Shown here: one piece after another, positions 27,850-35,991 of the stretch
How the letters are laid out: the number at the start of each line of letters is the position of its first letter
Numbering within the stretch: the stretch's first letter is position 1
Assembly: GCA_025355875.1 (NCBI GenBank)
Contig: JANXYV010000159.1
Location: 1 to 56,763 of the forward strand
Origin: Prolixibacteraceae bacterium
GTDB lineage: Bacteria > Bacteroidota > Bacteroidia > Bacteroidales > Prolixibacteraceae
Direction of reading: 5' to 3'
DNA length: 56,763 bases
The notes under the pieces: model-generated
Seen by the model: the letters and a program-made list of their open reading frames with translations, nothing else
What the model was told of the DNA's origin: nothing
The model's database searches: none
Position numbers and translations under genes: made by a program

Positions 27850-28027
27850 GGATAGCTTGTAAAAGCAGTCAAAAGCAGTCAATGTTACCGGATTAATTGC
27901 TTTTTCAATTTCAACCCGCTGTCCAGTATTAATATTGAATTCCCAACCTAACATTGTCCTGATTGTTCAATATTGCAACCTCCAGGGAATCAGTCTGCAA
28001 TTATTTGATTCTGTGTATTTTCAGGCG

Positions 28028-28067
28028 TGTAATTTCGTATTACAATTGCGTTTGAAAGTATTACAAT
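28028..28067 (+). promoter_or_regulatory. Candidate AraC-type operator: direct repeats 21 bp apart plus inverted half
   Basis: GTATTACAAT occurs exactly at 28037-28046 and 28058-28067, start to start 21 bases (two helical turns). A third half, TGTAAT at 28028-28033, makes the inverted pair TGTAAT-n5-ATTACA with the first copy. The downstream repeat ends 17 bases before the TATTTTTG box, covering the normal -33 area. Direct repeats about 21 bp apart are typical for AraC-family activators, and an AraC-type gene lies at 39561. That this protein binds here is inference. Confidence 0.5.
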
Positions 28068-28084
28068 GTAGATAGCGTAATGGA

Positions 28085-28092
28085 TATTTTTG
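28085..28092 (+). promoter_or_regulatory. Promoter -7 box TATTTTTG
   Basis: TATTTTTG matches the Bacteroidota -7 consensus TAnnTTTG exactly. No TTTG is found at the right -33 distance (the nearest, 28051-28054, is 30 bases upstream), which fits a promoter needing an activator. It would give a start near 28100, about 50 bases before the ATG at 28151. Confidence 0.5.
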
Positions 28093-28150
28093 AATAATAA
28101 ATAATACTGAACAGCTTTTAATATTTAAACAAATGACTAAGATCTGGAAA

Positions 28151-28270
28151 ATGAGTTTAACACTACATAAGTTACCGTTTTCATTTCTGATAGTTTTTTT
28201 TTCCTTGTTTTTTTTTCTCTTGTACACAGGTCAATATTCATCATTCGAAGTCTATGATTGGATTTGCTGA
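28151..28270 (+). other. Out-of-frame lipoprotein signal peptide upstream of the ceramidase-like gene
   Basis: An ATG at 28151 opens a 39-codon frame beginning MSLTLHKLPFSFLIVFF. It passes through two runs of nine T (28194-28202 and 28208-28216). One base out of step, the same DNA reads ...LFFFSCTQVN and joins directly to MIGFAEINYTP of the next gene. One T fewer in the second run would thus give a full lipoprotein signal (LFFFSC) fused to the hydrolase. As written, the frame ends at 28270. Either a sequencing error in a homopolymer or a phase-variable tract. Confidence 0.65.
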
Positions 28271-29576
28271 AATAAACTATACTCCGGAAGTAGGATTGGA
28301 TCTTGCAGGGAACTATCGTGGCAATGATTATGCCTCACGCGGAGTTCATGATTCTTTATACGCCAGGGCCATTGTAGCATTGGGAGAAACGGGAGAAAAG
28401 GTGGCCATCGTTTCTGTTGATATTTGTGCCTTGAAAAATGATGCGGTTGAATTTATGAGGAAACATATCGCACAAAAAACAGACATCAGGCCCGAAAATA
28501 TAATGATTACCGCTACTCATACACACAGTGGCCCGGTTTCAAACCTGGATGCCCCAAAAGCAAAGGAATACCTTGCAAAAGCTGCGGAAGCAGCGATACT
28601 CGCCAATGAAAGGCTGAAACCTACGGTTCTTTCGGTTGGTCGTGCCACCGAAGACCGGATTTCGCACAACCGGCGATTGAAATGCAAGGATGGAAGCACG
28701 CACATGTGCTGGGAAAAATTTGAGCCGGGATTTGTTATTGAACCCTGGGGGCCGATCGATCCTGAAGTAATAACCATCTCACTTAAACAATCTGGAAATC
28801 AAACTGGGGTGATTGTAAATTTTGGCTGCCATGCCACTACACTGACGGGCAATAACTGGCTGTATTCAGCAGATTTTCCCGGATATCTGGGCGAAGCGCT
28901 CCGGAAAGTAAAAGGAAAGGATTATATCCCGATGTTCTTAAACGGAACCTGCGGAAATGTCACACAAGTGGATTACCGGGTTGGTTTTCCGGATACTTAT
29001 CAGGAATGTCAGCGGATTGGATATATGTTGTCTGTCAGCACGATGGAAGCAATCCAAAACGAAGTGGCAGTAAACAGCAGTGTCGTTAAAGTTTCGAGGG
29101 AAATGGTTGCACTTAAACGAATTACGATTTCGGATCAGCAACTGGAATGGGCCAAAGCGGTAATGAAAAAAGTTGAAAAGGACGGCATGCCTCCTGCGCA
29201 GGCTGATGGAATTCCGGATGCTGAATATGCTGCCGACTGGATCAAAATGCATGAAATTCAGGATCAGGTTGATAGTTTGGAAGTCATGGTTGTTCGAATC
29301 GGCGACATTTCATTTGTTGGCTTGCCTGGCGAAATGTTTTGTGAATTTGGGCTTGATATTAAATCCCGTTCGCCATTCAAAAATACCTTGGTTATGGGTT
29401 TGACCAACGATGATCGCAATTATTTCCCAACCAAAATTTCTTTTACTCAGGGATCAAAAGGTTTTACGCCGATGATTACCGGGTACGAAACTACTCCAGG
29501 TTCAACCATTTATGAAATCGGTGCAGGTGAGAAATTGGTTGAGTCAGCAGTCAATCAATTGAAAAGCCTGTTTTAA
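28254..29576 (+). CDS. Neutral/alkaline ceramidase-family hydrolase, paralogue 2 (start affected by frameshift)
   Basis: The frame from ATG 28254 gives 440 residues that start at once in the family core: FAEINYTPEVGLDLAGNYRG, then the metal motif ATHTHSGP (87-94), and later FGCHATTLTGN and FVGLPGEMFCEFG. The site matching the ceramidase nucleophile reads NGTCGNVTQVD, again without the GDVSPN Ser. There is no signal peptide in this frame, but one lies just upstream one base out of step, so the true product is probably a lipoprotein of about 474 residues starting at 28151. It leads a block of aminotransferase, dehydrogenase, deacetylase and NagB-like genes; an exported amidase releasing an amine or N-acyl sugar for that pathway would fit. 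Confidence 0.82.
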   Translation: MIGFAEINYTPEVGLDLAGNYRGNDYASRGVHDSLYARAIVALGETGEKVAIVSVDICALKNDAVEFMRKHIAQKTDIRPENIMITATHTHSGPVSNLDAPKAKEYLAKAAEAAILANERLKPTVLSVGRATEDRISHNRRLKCKDGSTHMCWEKFEPGFVIEPWGPIDPEVITISLKQSGNQTGVIVNFGCHATTLTGNNWLYSADFPGYLGEALRKVKGKDYIPMFLNGTCGNVTQVDYRVGFPDTYQECQRIGYMLSVSTMEAIQNEVAVNSSVVKVSREMVALKRITISDQQLEWAKAVMKKVEKDGMPPAQADGIPDAEYAADWIKMHEIQDQVDSLEVMVVRIGDISFVGLPGEMFCEFGLDIKSRSPFKNTLVMGLTNDDRNYFPTKISFTQGSKGFTPMITGYETTPGSTIYEIGAGEKLVESAVNQLKSLF

Positions 29577-29651
29577 GTTCAGGAATAATGAAAAACAGAA
29601 GATAAAAATATAAAGAAATAAATTTTTTAAATAACAATCAAAGAAGATATT

Positions 29652-30926
29652 ATGTCAGAAGAATTAGCAATTAATGGCGGCCCTAAAACGGTAACTAGTA
29701 CCAAAATTAACTGGCCTCAATTTGATGAAAATACCATCAAAGCAGTTGAAAACGTTTTACGTTCAGGAAAAGTAAATTATTGGACAGGCAGTAAAGGGAT
29801 GGAATTTGAACAAAAGTTTGCCGACTGGCAAGGCAGCAAATATGCAATTTCGGTTGCCACCGGAACTGCGGCTTTGCATGTTGGTTTAACCGCGATGGGC
29901 ATTGGCCCCGGCGACGAAGTGATTGTTCCGAGCTACACGTTTATCGCGTCAAGTTTTTCCATACTTCAGGCAGGCGCAATCCCCCGGTTTGCTGATGTAA
30001 ATCTGGACGACCACTGTATTAGTGTCGAGTCGGCTGAGAAACTGGTGAACGAACGGACCAAGGCCATTATGGTTGTTCATTTATATGGCAATGTATGCGA
30101 CATGGACAAGATCAATGCTTTTGCCAGGAAACATAATCTGAAAGTGATTGAAGATAATGCCGAAGCGTTTGGCGGATCATACAAAGGTAAAAAAACAGGT
30201 ACTCTGGGAGATATTGCCGGATGTAGTTTTTGCCAGAGCAAGACGTTTACAACCGGTGGTGAAGGTGGAATGGTAACTACCGACAACGAAGAATATGCAT
30301 GGATTGCACGTAGTTTCAGGGATCACGGATATGATGTAAAAAGCCGTTTGTCGCTGCTCGAACTTGAACAAAAGCTTTCGTACATACACAATATGGTAGG
30401 TTTTAATTACCGTATGACCGAAATGCAATCGGCCATGGGAATCTGTGAGCTGGAGCGCATGGAAACCTGGAACATGCCAAACCGCAGAAGAAATGCGCAC
30501 ATCATTATCGATAAAATAAAAGATTTGCCCGCAGTTTTGTACACGCCAATTGATACTCCTGAACGGCAAAATGGCTGGTTTGTGATGGCTTTTTCGCTCG
30601 ATATAGAAAATATGACCTGCGACATCAAGCAATTTGTTGATGCCTGTGGCGCTGAGGGAGCTATGACCTGGAAAGTATTTTGGCCACAATGCCATGTTGA
30701 ACAGGCGTTTCAGCAACATCTGGCTTTTGGAAATTCAGGCTTTCCATTCAAATCAAAAGAATATACCAATCCGGCAAGTGTTGATTATTCCAATGTTGAT
30801 GTCCCGAATGCCAAATGGCACGAAAAACACACTTTTACCTGTTTTGCCTACCCAACTTATACCGTTGAAAATTGCGAACAGATCGGAGATGCACTGCGGA
30901 AAGTAATTCTGGCTTATTCAAAATAA
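29652..30926 (+). CDS. DegT/DnrJ/EryC1/StrS-family PLP aminotransferase
   Basis: A 424-residue cytoplasmic protein. DegT-family features: ATGTAALHVGLTAMGIGPGDEVIVPSYTF (69-97), VIEDNAEAFGG (165-175) with the PLP-binding Asp, and SFCQSKTFTTGGEGGMVTT (192-210) with Lys197 as the Schiff-base residue. This family transfers an amino group to or from keto-sugars or keto-cyclitols. It is followed after 14 bases by a Gfo/Idh/MocA dehydrogenase, the same pair used in kanosamine synthesis (NtdA/NtdC) and in amino-cyclitol pathways. In a catabolic setting it could run in the deaminating direction. Confidence 0.88.
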   Translation: MSEELAINGGPKTVTSTKINWPQFDENTIKAVENVLRSGKVNYWTGSKGMEFEQKFADWQGSKYAISVATGTAALHVGLTAMGIGPGDEVIVPSYTFIASSFSILQAGAIPRFADVNLDDHCISVESAEKLVNERTKAIMVVHLYGNVCDMDKINAFARKHNLKVIEDNAEAFGGSYKGKKTGTLGDIAGCSFCQSKTFTTGGEGGMVTTDNEEYAWIARSFRDHGYDVKSRLSLLELEQKLSYIHNMVGFNYRMTEMQSAMGICELERMETWNMPNRRRNAHIIIDKIKDLPAVLYTPIDTPERQNGWFVMAFSLDIENMTCDIKQFVDACGAEGAMTWKVFWPQCHVEQAFQQHLAFGNSGFPFKSKEYTNPASVDYSNVDVPNAKWHEKHTFTCFAYPTYTVENCEQIGDALRKVILAYSK

Positions 30927-30940
30927 AAGGAGAAACTACC

Positions 30941-31981
30941 TTGAAAAAGATAATAAAATGGGGCGTAATTGGCTCCGGGGGTATCGCACAGCGGAGAACA
31001 ATCCCCGAGGGGATCATTCAGGCAGAACATGCAGGACTGGTGGCCGTTTACGATATTCATCAGGAAGTGAACCTTGCCATAGCCGCGAAGTTTGGGGCAA
31101 AAGCAGTTGAAAGTATCCCTGAACTTTTAGCATCAGATATTGATGCGGTTTATGTTGCCTCTCCGGTAAACCTGCACCTTGAGCATGTGATAGCCTGTGC
31201 CAAAGCAAGGAAGCATATTTTTTGCGAAAAACCACTGGGAATGACGGTTGACGAAGCCGAAGCCATGATTAAATACTGCGAACACGAAGGAGTATATCTG
31301 GGAACCGGGCTGATGATGCGGTTTCTGGCACAACATCAGGCAGCGCTGAAACTGATTCAGGAAGGGAAGTTGGGTAAGCCAGTTTACGGCAGGGCACAGT
31401 TGTCGTGCTGGTATCCACCAATTGAAGGAGCATGGAGGCAAGATCCGGCTGTTGGCGGGGGCGGCTCGTTAATGGATATGGGCAGCCATTGCATCGACCT
31501 GCTTGAAATGTTTTTTGGCCCCGTAAAAAGTGTGAGTTGCTTTATTAGCAACAGTGTTCATGCTTATCCGTCGGAAGATGCTGCGATTGTTTCACTGATT
31601 TTTCAAAATGGAGCTTTGGCAACGGTTGATTCCTGTTTCTGTATTCCGGATAACAGCAGCAAAAATATTCTTGAACTTTATGGTTCTAATGGCAGTATCC
31701 TTGCGAAAGGGACGATAGGACAGGGAACTTCAGGAGAAATGACAGCATATCTGGAAAATGGTGCTGGTGAATACGATGCCAGTCAGGTAAGAACTGATGG
31801 TAATGGTTTTTCTGTTTCGCCTGAACCGGTAAATACCTACATGGCCGAAATTGAAGAATTCAGCTGTGCCATTCTTGAAAAACGGCAACCTTCGAACAAT
31901 GCTGCACTCGGACTGCAAAGTCAAAAGGTATTGACAGCCTGTTATTTGTCAGCAAGCGCCGGTAAGGTAATTGAAGTATAA
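30941..31981 (+). CDS. Gfo/Idh/MocA-family NAD(P)-dependent sugar dehydrogenase
   Basis: A 346-residue cytoplasmic enzyme. The TTG at 30941 is chosen because an AGGAG lies eight bases before it and the product starts right at the Rossmann fold (IKWGVIGSGGIA); a longer frame starting at 30872 would overlap the aminotransferase. The family motif CEKPLGMTVDEAE with Lys97 is at 95-107, and GGGGSLMDMGSHCIDLL supplies the usual catalytic-domain His. The enzymes oxidise a sugar or cyclitol hydroxyl, often at C3. With the aminotransferase just upstream it suggests handling of a 3-amino or 3-keto sugar, as inference. Confidence 0.9.
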   Translation: MKKIIKWGVIGSGGIAQRRTIPEGIIQAEHAGLVAVYDIHQEVNLAIAAKFGAKAVESIPELLASDIDAVYVASPVNLHLEHVIACAKARKHIFCEKPLGMTVDEAEAMIKYCEHEGVYLGTGLMMRFLAQHQAALKLIQEGKLGKPVYGRAQLSCWYPPIEGAWRQDPAVGGGGSLMDMGSHCIDLLEMFFGPVKSVSCFISNSVHAYPSEDAAIVSLIFQNGALATVDSCFCIPDNSSKNILELYGSNGSILAKGTIGQGTSGEMTAYLENGAGEYDASQVRTDGNGFSVSPEPVNTYMAEIEEFSCAILEKRQPSNNAALGLQSQKVLTACYLSASAGKVIEV

Positions 31982-31992
31982 ATGAATTGAAT

Positions 31993-32751
31993 ATGGAAAA
32001 GATTGTTTTAGGAATATTTGCACATCCGGATGATTGCGAGATTGTTTGCGCCGGAACTTTATCGTTGCTGAAAAATGCCGGGTGGACAGTCCATATTGCC
32101 ACTTTGGCGCCCGGAGACAAAGGTACCGCTGAGTACAACCGCGAAGATATTACCCGCATCCGGAAAGCCGAAGCCGCCGAAGCCGCTAAACTGCTCGATG
32201 CAACCTATCATTGCCTCGATTACGAAGATGTTTACATCATGTACGACAGGCATTCGGTGAACAAAACAACTTCACTGATCCGTCAGGTCAAACCTTCACT
32301 GGTTTTTACACATAATCCGAGCGATTACATGGTTGACCATGAAACAACCAGCAAGATTGTCCAGACCGCTTGTTTCTCAACAGGCATTATGAACCTTGAA
32401 ATTCCGGAAGCTATTTATGAACCCGTTCCATTCCTTTATTATTGCGACTCGATGGAAGCAAAAGATATATTGGGTCGGCCAATTTACACGACCATGTTCG
32501 CTGATATTTCCAGCGAAATTTCGGTGAAGGAGAAAATGCTTACCTGCCATGCCAGTCAGCGGAACTGGCTGCTTACCCATCATAAAATGGACGAGTATGT
32601 TCATTCAATGAAGAGGTTTGGGGAGCAGCGCGGAAAGGAAATCAATGTGGCTTTTGCCGAAGGTTTCAGGCAACACCTGGGACACGGGTATGCACAGAAT
32701 AATTTTCTGAAAGAGATTCTGGGCGATGCAATTACTCTCGTAAAGAATTAA
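31993..32751 (+). CDS. PIG-L/LmbE-family N-deacetylase
   Basis: A 252-residue cytoplasmic protein; the ATG at 31993 is preferred over a TTG two codons earlier. The zinc-binding motif AHPDDCEI follows directly after the start (residues 10-17), and the later VFTHNPSDYMVDHETTSKIV contains the His-x-x-His region of the family. PIG-L enzymes remove acetyl groups from GlcNAc-type amides such as GlcNAc-inositol and N-acetyl sugars. It lies 11 bases after the dehydrogenase and 21 before the NagB-like gene, so it is very probably part of the same pathway. Confidence 0.9.
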   Translation: MEKIVLGIFAHPDDCEIVCAGTLSLLKNAGWTVHIATLAPGDKGTAEYNREDITRIRKAEAAEAAKLLDATYHCLDYEDVYIMYDRHSVNKTTSLIRQVKPSLVFTHNPSDYMVDHETTSKIVQTACFSTGIMNLEIPEAIYEPVPFLYYCDSMEAKDILGRPIYTTMFADISSEISVKEKMLTCHASQRNWLLTHHKMDEYVHSMKRFGEQRGKEINVAFAEGFRQHLGHGYAQNNFLKEILGDAITLVKN

Positions 32752-32772
32752 AAAATAATAACTAGCAAAACT

Positions 32773-33705
32773 ATGTCAAGAAAATTAAGCATGTTGGCTC
32801 CTGAATGGTGGGACTTTACCACTTTGGAGGACGATTTACTGAACGATGCGGCAAAACTTTCGTTGAAAGATATGCTGCAATTGTCGAGGCCTGGCTTTAA
32901 TGTCGTGTTCTACGACACTTTGGAAGATTTTTATATGGCCGAAGCGTTGGAATACATTACCGCATGGAAACAAGCCACAGCAAGCAATCCGGTGGGTATT
33001 TGCGGACCGATTGGCCCAACCGAGCAGTTGCCCCTGGTTGCCCGTCTGGTGAATGAATTGCGCCTCGATTTGTCGAACGCTCATTTTTGGGGTATGGATG
33101 AATGGTATGTCGATGGTAAAGAATTGGAAGCGACACATCCTATTTCATTCGAAAAGGCTGACAGGGATTTATGTTTTAACCGGATTGACCCGAAGTTGAG
33201 GATTCCGGAAGCAAATCTTCATTTTCCAAAAGCTGATACTAGCAATTATATTAAAAGCTGGGAAAGTGGAGTTCGTTGCGCGGTGATGCAAGGCGGACAG
33301 GGCGATACCAAACACTGGGCATTCAATGATCCATTCCGGAGAGATGGTAAATACAAGGATGCACCGCCTACTCCTGAAGAATTCAGGAAACTGACTACCC
33401 GTGTAGTTGATCTGCACCCGATCACCTGTATGCAGAATGCCCGTACAAGCGCCGGTGGAGTGGTGATTGGTATTCCAAGACAAGCGCTGACTGTTGGACC
33501 GGTTCAAACATGGAAAGCCGATAAAGTTTCGATCTGGCAGGCCGGAGCGCACGATAACCCATTTGGGCAGCGCCTGACCGCTTTGATGATCAGCAAGGGA
33601 ATTCAGGATAGCGCCGTACCCATGTCGTTACTTGGCGGACATCCAAATGTTCAATTCAACTATTATACCGGTGGTATTGGCGTTTGCGAAACTGAGATGC
33701 ATTAA
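32773..33705 (+). CDS. NagB-like glucosamine-6-phosphate deaminase/isomerase homologue, altered active site
   Basis: A 310-residue cytoplasmic protein with the NagB/RpiA-type fold: [18 protein letters not shown] in the phosphate-loop position, [11 protein letters not shown] (105-115, with Asp109 matching Asp72 of E. coli NagB), [15 protein letters not shown] (173-187). In NagB the latter is GGVGNDGHIAFNEP, with the Asp141-His143-Glu148 triad; here the Asp is Thr179, His181 is kept and Glu is Asp186. A region near the end, [11 protein letters not shown], replaces the NagB lid/allosteric motif. It is likely a related sugar-phosphate enzyme with a different substrate or reaction. A terminator follows it. 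Confidence 0.82.
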   Translation: MSRKLSMLAPEWWDFTTLEDDLLNDAAKLSLKDMLQLSRPGFNVVFYDTLEDFYMAEALEYITAWKQATASNPVGICGPIGPTEQLPLVARLVNELRLDLSNAHFWGMDEWYVDGKELEATHPISFEKADRDLCFNRIDPKLRIPEANLHFPKADTSNYIKSWESGVRCAVMQGGQGDTKHWAFNDPFRRDGKYKDAPPTPEEFRKLTTRVVDLHPITCMQNARTSAGGVVIGIPRQALTVGPVQTWKADKVSIWQAGAHDNPFGQRLTALMISKGIQDSAVPMSLLGGHPNVQFNYYTGGIGVCETEMH

Positions 33706-33734
33706 TAAGCACAGAAATATTGTAAAGCGCTTTT

Positions 33735-33772
33735 TTTTTCATTGAGTGGAATTTTAGTTAGGTTTAGTTACG
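33735..33772 (+). repeat. Dispersed terminator-linked module, copy A
   Basis: TTTTTCAT-TGA-GTGGA-AT-TTTAGTTAG (33735-33761) matches, with five extra bases, TTTTTCAT-GTGGA-TTTAGTTAG at 48640-48661. Each copy is followed by a strong terminator hairpin. No protein frame explains the match. Confidence 0.45.
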
Positions 33773-33805
33773 GTTGGCTCAGGAATTTTCTTGAGCCAAC
33801 TTTTT
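33773..33805 (+). terminator. Rho-independent-type terminator
   Basis: GTTGGCTCA (33773-33781) pairs fully with TGAGCCAAC (33792-33800), with extra pairing in the loop, and is followed by TTTTT. It separates the NagB-like gene from the CBM9-like gene. Confidence 0.75.
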
Positions 33806-33828
33806 AACAATCAAGCAATTAAAAACTG

Positions 33829-34575
33829 ATGAAATTTAGAATAAGAATTACCGTTGTTGTCGCTTTTTGCGCACTCACTACTTTGGGAATAAAAAATCAA
33901 ACTATGAAGAAAGATTCTGAATACAAAGTCGCCAGGTTGGAAAAGTCCATTACCATCAATGCAGATTGGAACAAATCCGAATGGCAAAACGTGGAAGCCC
34001 TTCAACTGGAAAATTTTATGGGCGAAGCCCCAAAGTTCAAACCGGGGGTGAAGGTGAAAATGATGTATGATGACAACAATTTGTATGTTATTTTTCGGGT
34101 TGAGGATCATTACGTCCGGTGTGTGGTCAAAGAGATTAATGGCCCGGTTTACGAAGATGCCTGTGTCGAATTCTTCTTTTCGCCGGATAAAAATTCGCCA
34201 TTAAAATATTTTAACCTTGAAACCAATTGTGGTGGCACAGCCCTGATGTTTTACAACCGGATTCCCCGGAAAGATTATAAAATACTTCAGCCTGAAGATA
34301 TCCGAACAATCGAAATTGCACATTCAATGCCCGAAATTGTAGATCCTGAGATCACTCAACCAATTATCTGGACACTCGAATACCGCTTGCCCATTGCGCT
34401 CCTGAAAAAATATGCGACTGTTAGTCAGCCTGCCCCGGGAGTGGTTTGGAAAGGCAATTGCTATAAAATTGGGGATAAAACCTCCAACCCGCATTATCAG
34501 ACCTGGTCATTGGTCGATCAGGCCGAACCCGATTTTCATCTGCCACAGTTTTTTGGAAACCTTATTTTTCAATAG
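33829..34575 (+). CDS. CBM9-like carbohydrate-binding protein, exported
   Basis: A 248-residue protein with a short hydrophobic start (RITVVVAFCALTTLG), probably a signal peptide, followed by a CBM9-like (DOMON-type) jelly-roll: SITINADWNKSEWQNVEALQLENF, KMMYDDNNLYVIFRVEDHYVRC, and VEFFFSPDKN. This family binds sugars or heme in other contexts and is common in Bacteroidota glycan loci. It starts a second transcription block after the terminator and is 22 bases upstream of a permease, so it may supply the permease with substrate. Confidence 0.78.
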   Translation: MKFRIRITVVVAFCALTTLGIKNQTMKKDSEYKVARLEKSITINADWNKSEWQNVEALQLENFMGEAPKFKPGVKVKMMYDDNNLYVIFRVEDHYVRCVVKEINGPVYEDACVEFFFSPDKNSPLKYFNLETNCGGTALMFYNRIPRKDYKILQPEDIRTIEIAHSMPEIVDPEITQPIIWTLEYRLPIALLKKYATVSQPAPGVVWKGNCYKIGDKTSNPHYQTWSLVDQAEPDFHLPQFFGNLIFQ

Positions 34576-34597
34576 GGTATCCGTCAATCGTCAGTAA

Positions 34598-35977
34598 ATG
34601 AGCCAACAAGAAAATCTCTCCCAACTCGCTGCTTCGCCTGAAATTCCCCGGCTAAAACGTGTATTGGGTTTATGGGATTTGATTTTTTATGGTATCGTGC
34701 TTATTCAACCGATTGCGGCAGTTGGTTTGTTCGGTATTGCATCGCAGGTATCCCGCGGCCACATGGTCACCACCTTGCTGATTGCCATGTTTGGAATGAT
34801 GCTCACTGCCATCAGTTATGGACGGATGGCTTCTTCATTTCCTTCAGCCGGTTCGGCCTACACCTATGTTGGCAAAGGGCTGAATTTACACTTGGGTTTT
34901 CTGGCTGGCTGGGTCATGTTTCTCGATTATCTGATCGTTCCCATTATCAATACCGTTTACGCATCATTGACATTACAGAGATTAATGCCTACTGTTCCGT
35001 TTTTTGCATGGGTGTCTTTGTTTGTTATCGCCATCACGCTTGTAAACCTTCGGGGTATTCGCACCACAGCCCGTTCGAACGAAATTTTACTTGCTGTAAT
35101 GTGCGTGGTTATTGGTATTTTCATTGTACTGGCCATCCGGTATATTTTCCAGGAACAGAGTTGGAGCGGACTGTTTTCGTACAAACCACTTTATAATCCT
35201 GAAACCTTTAATCTGGGCGCGATTATGACAGCAACCTCCTTTGCAGCCCTTACCTATATTGGGTTCGATGGGGTTACAACCCTTTCGGAAGATGTAAAAA
35301 ATCCGAAAAGGAACATGTTGCTGGCTCCCATGCTGGTTTGTTTATTTACCGGCTTGTTTAGCGGATTGCAGATCTATCTGGCACAACAGGTCTGGCCCGA
35401 TTATACGACTTTTGCAAATCCTGAAACCGCTTTTTTCGATGTTTCGGCGAGGATAGGGGGGCAGTTTCTGTTCAATGCAATTGCAATAACTCTCTTTATA
35501 GCCTGTCTGGGGAGCGGAATTGCAGGGCAGTTTGGCGCGGCCCGTTTGCTTTTTGCGATGGGTCGCGATGGTGTAATCCCTAAAAAACCGTTCTCTCATC
35601 TACATGCCAAAAGTTCAACCCCAAGCTATAATATACTTTTTATGGGGGTACTGACCCTGTTTGGTTCTTTGATCCTGAGTTATCAGGGGGCAGCCGAATT
35701 ACTGAATTTTGGCGCTTTTCTGGCATTCATGGGAGTTAATATTGCCGCTTTCAGGCAATTTTATTTTCTTCGCCCGATGGAAGAAAAAAGTAATTTAATC
35801 GTTGACGCGATTATCCCGGTGTTGGGTTTTCTGGTTTGTTTCCTAATCTGGATCAGCCTGCCAACTCCTTCAAAAATCATAGGTGGTATCTGGTTGTTTG
35901 CCGGATTGATCTATTTGTTCTTTAAAACTGACGGATTTAAAGTAAGACCGGAAACTATCGACTTTAAAGAGATATAA
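34598..35977 (+). CDS. APC-superfamily amino acid/amine permease
   Basis: A 459-residue inner-membrane protein with about 12 transmembrane helices. APC features: GLWDLIFYGIVLIQPIAAVGLFG near the start, SYGRMASSFPSAGSAYTYVGKG in the substrate-binding helix region, TYIGFDGVTTLSEDVKNPKRNM, and ARLLFAMGRDGVIPKKPFSHL. The closest type by eye is the putrescine/amino-acid importer group. Between a sugar-binding protein and an epimerase, kinase and polyol dehydrogenase, it suggests uptake of an amine-bearing sugar compound; in E. coli the fructoselysine permease FrlA is also an APC protein beside a PfkB kinase. This parallel is inference. Confidence 0.9.
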   Translation: MSQQENLSQLAASPEIPRLKRVLGLWDLIFYGIVLIQPIAAVGLFGIASQVSRGHMVTTLLIAMFGMMLTAISYGRMASSFPSAGSAYTYVGKGLNLHLGFLAGWVMFLDYLIVPIINTVYASLTLQRLMPTVPFFAWVSLFVIAITLVNLRGIRTTARSNEILLAVMCVVIGIFIVLAIRYIFQEQSWSGLFSYKPLYNPETFNLGAIMTATSFAALTYIGFDGVTTLSEDVKNPKRNMLLAPMLVCLFTGLFSGLQIYLAQQVWPDYTTFANPETAFFDVSARIGGQFLFNAIAITLFIACLGSGIAGQFGAARLLFAMGRDGVIPKKPFSHLHAKSSTPSYNILFMGVLTLFGSLILSYQGAAELLNFGAFLAFMGVNIAAFRQFYFLRPMEEKSNLIVDAIIPVLGFLVCFLIWISLPTPSKIIGGIWLFAGLIYLFFKTDGFKVRPETIDFKEI

Positions 35978-35991
35978 ACTGTGCTTTTTTT

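Larger units (their letters stand above)
27850..28150. other. Regulatory intergenic region, about 300 bp
   Basis: No gene is seen between the HAD stop and the next likely start at 28151. The left half carries an exact 10-bp tandem duplication (AAAAGCAGTC at 27861-27880) of no obvious meaning. The right half holds the candidate operator (28028-28067) and promoter box (28085-28092) described separately. Confidence 0.5.

Noticed and set aside
27861-27880. Exact tandem AAAAGCAGTC duplication
   Set aside because: Only two copies of 10 bp without other structure; likely a chance duplication.
30872-30940. Longer start for the Gfo/Idh/MocA gene
   Set aside because: It overlaps the aminotransferase coding end; the TTG at 30941 has an AGGAG at good distance and begins at the Rossmann fold.
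33724-33733. Palindrome AAAGCGCTTT followed by T
   Set aside because: Perfect but with no loop, so it cannot form a proper terminator stem; the hairpin at 33773 is the better terminator.
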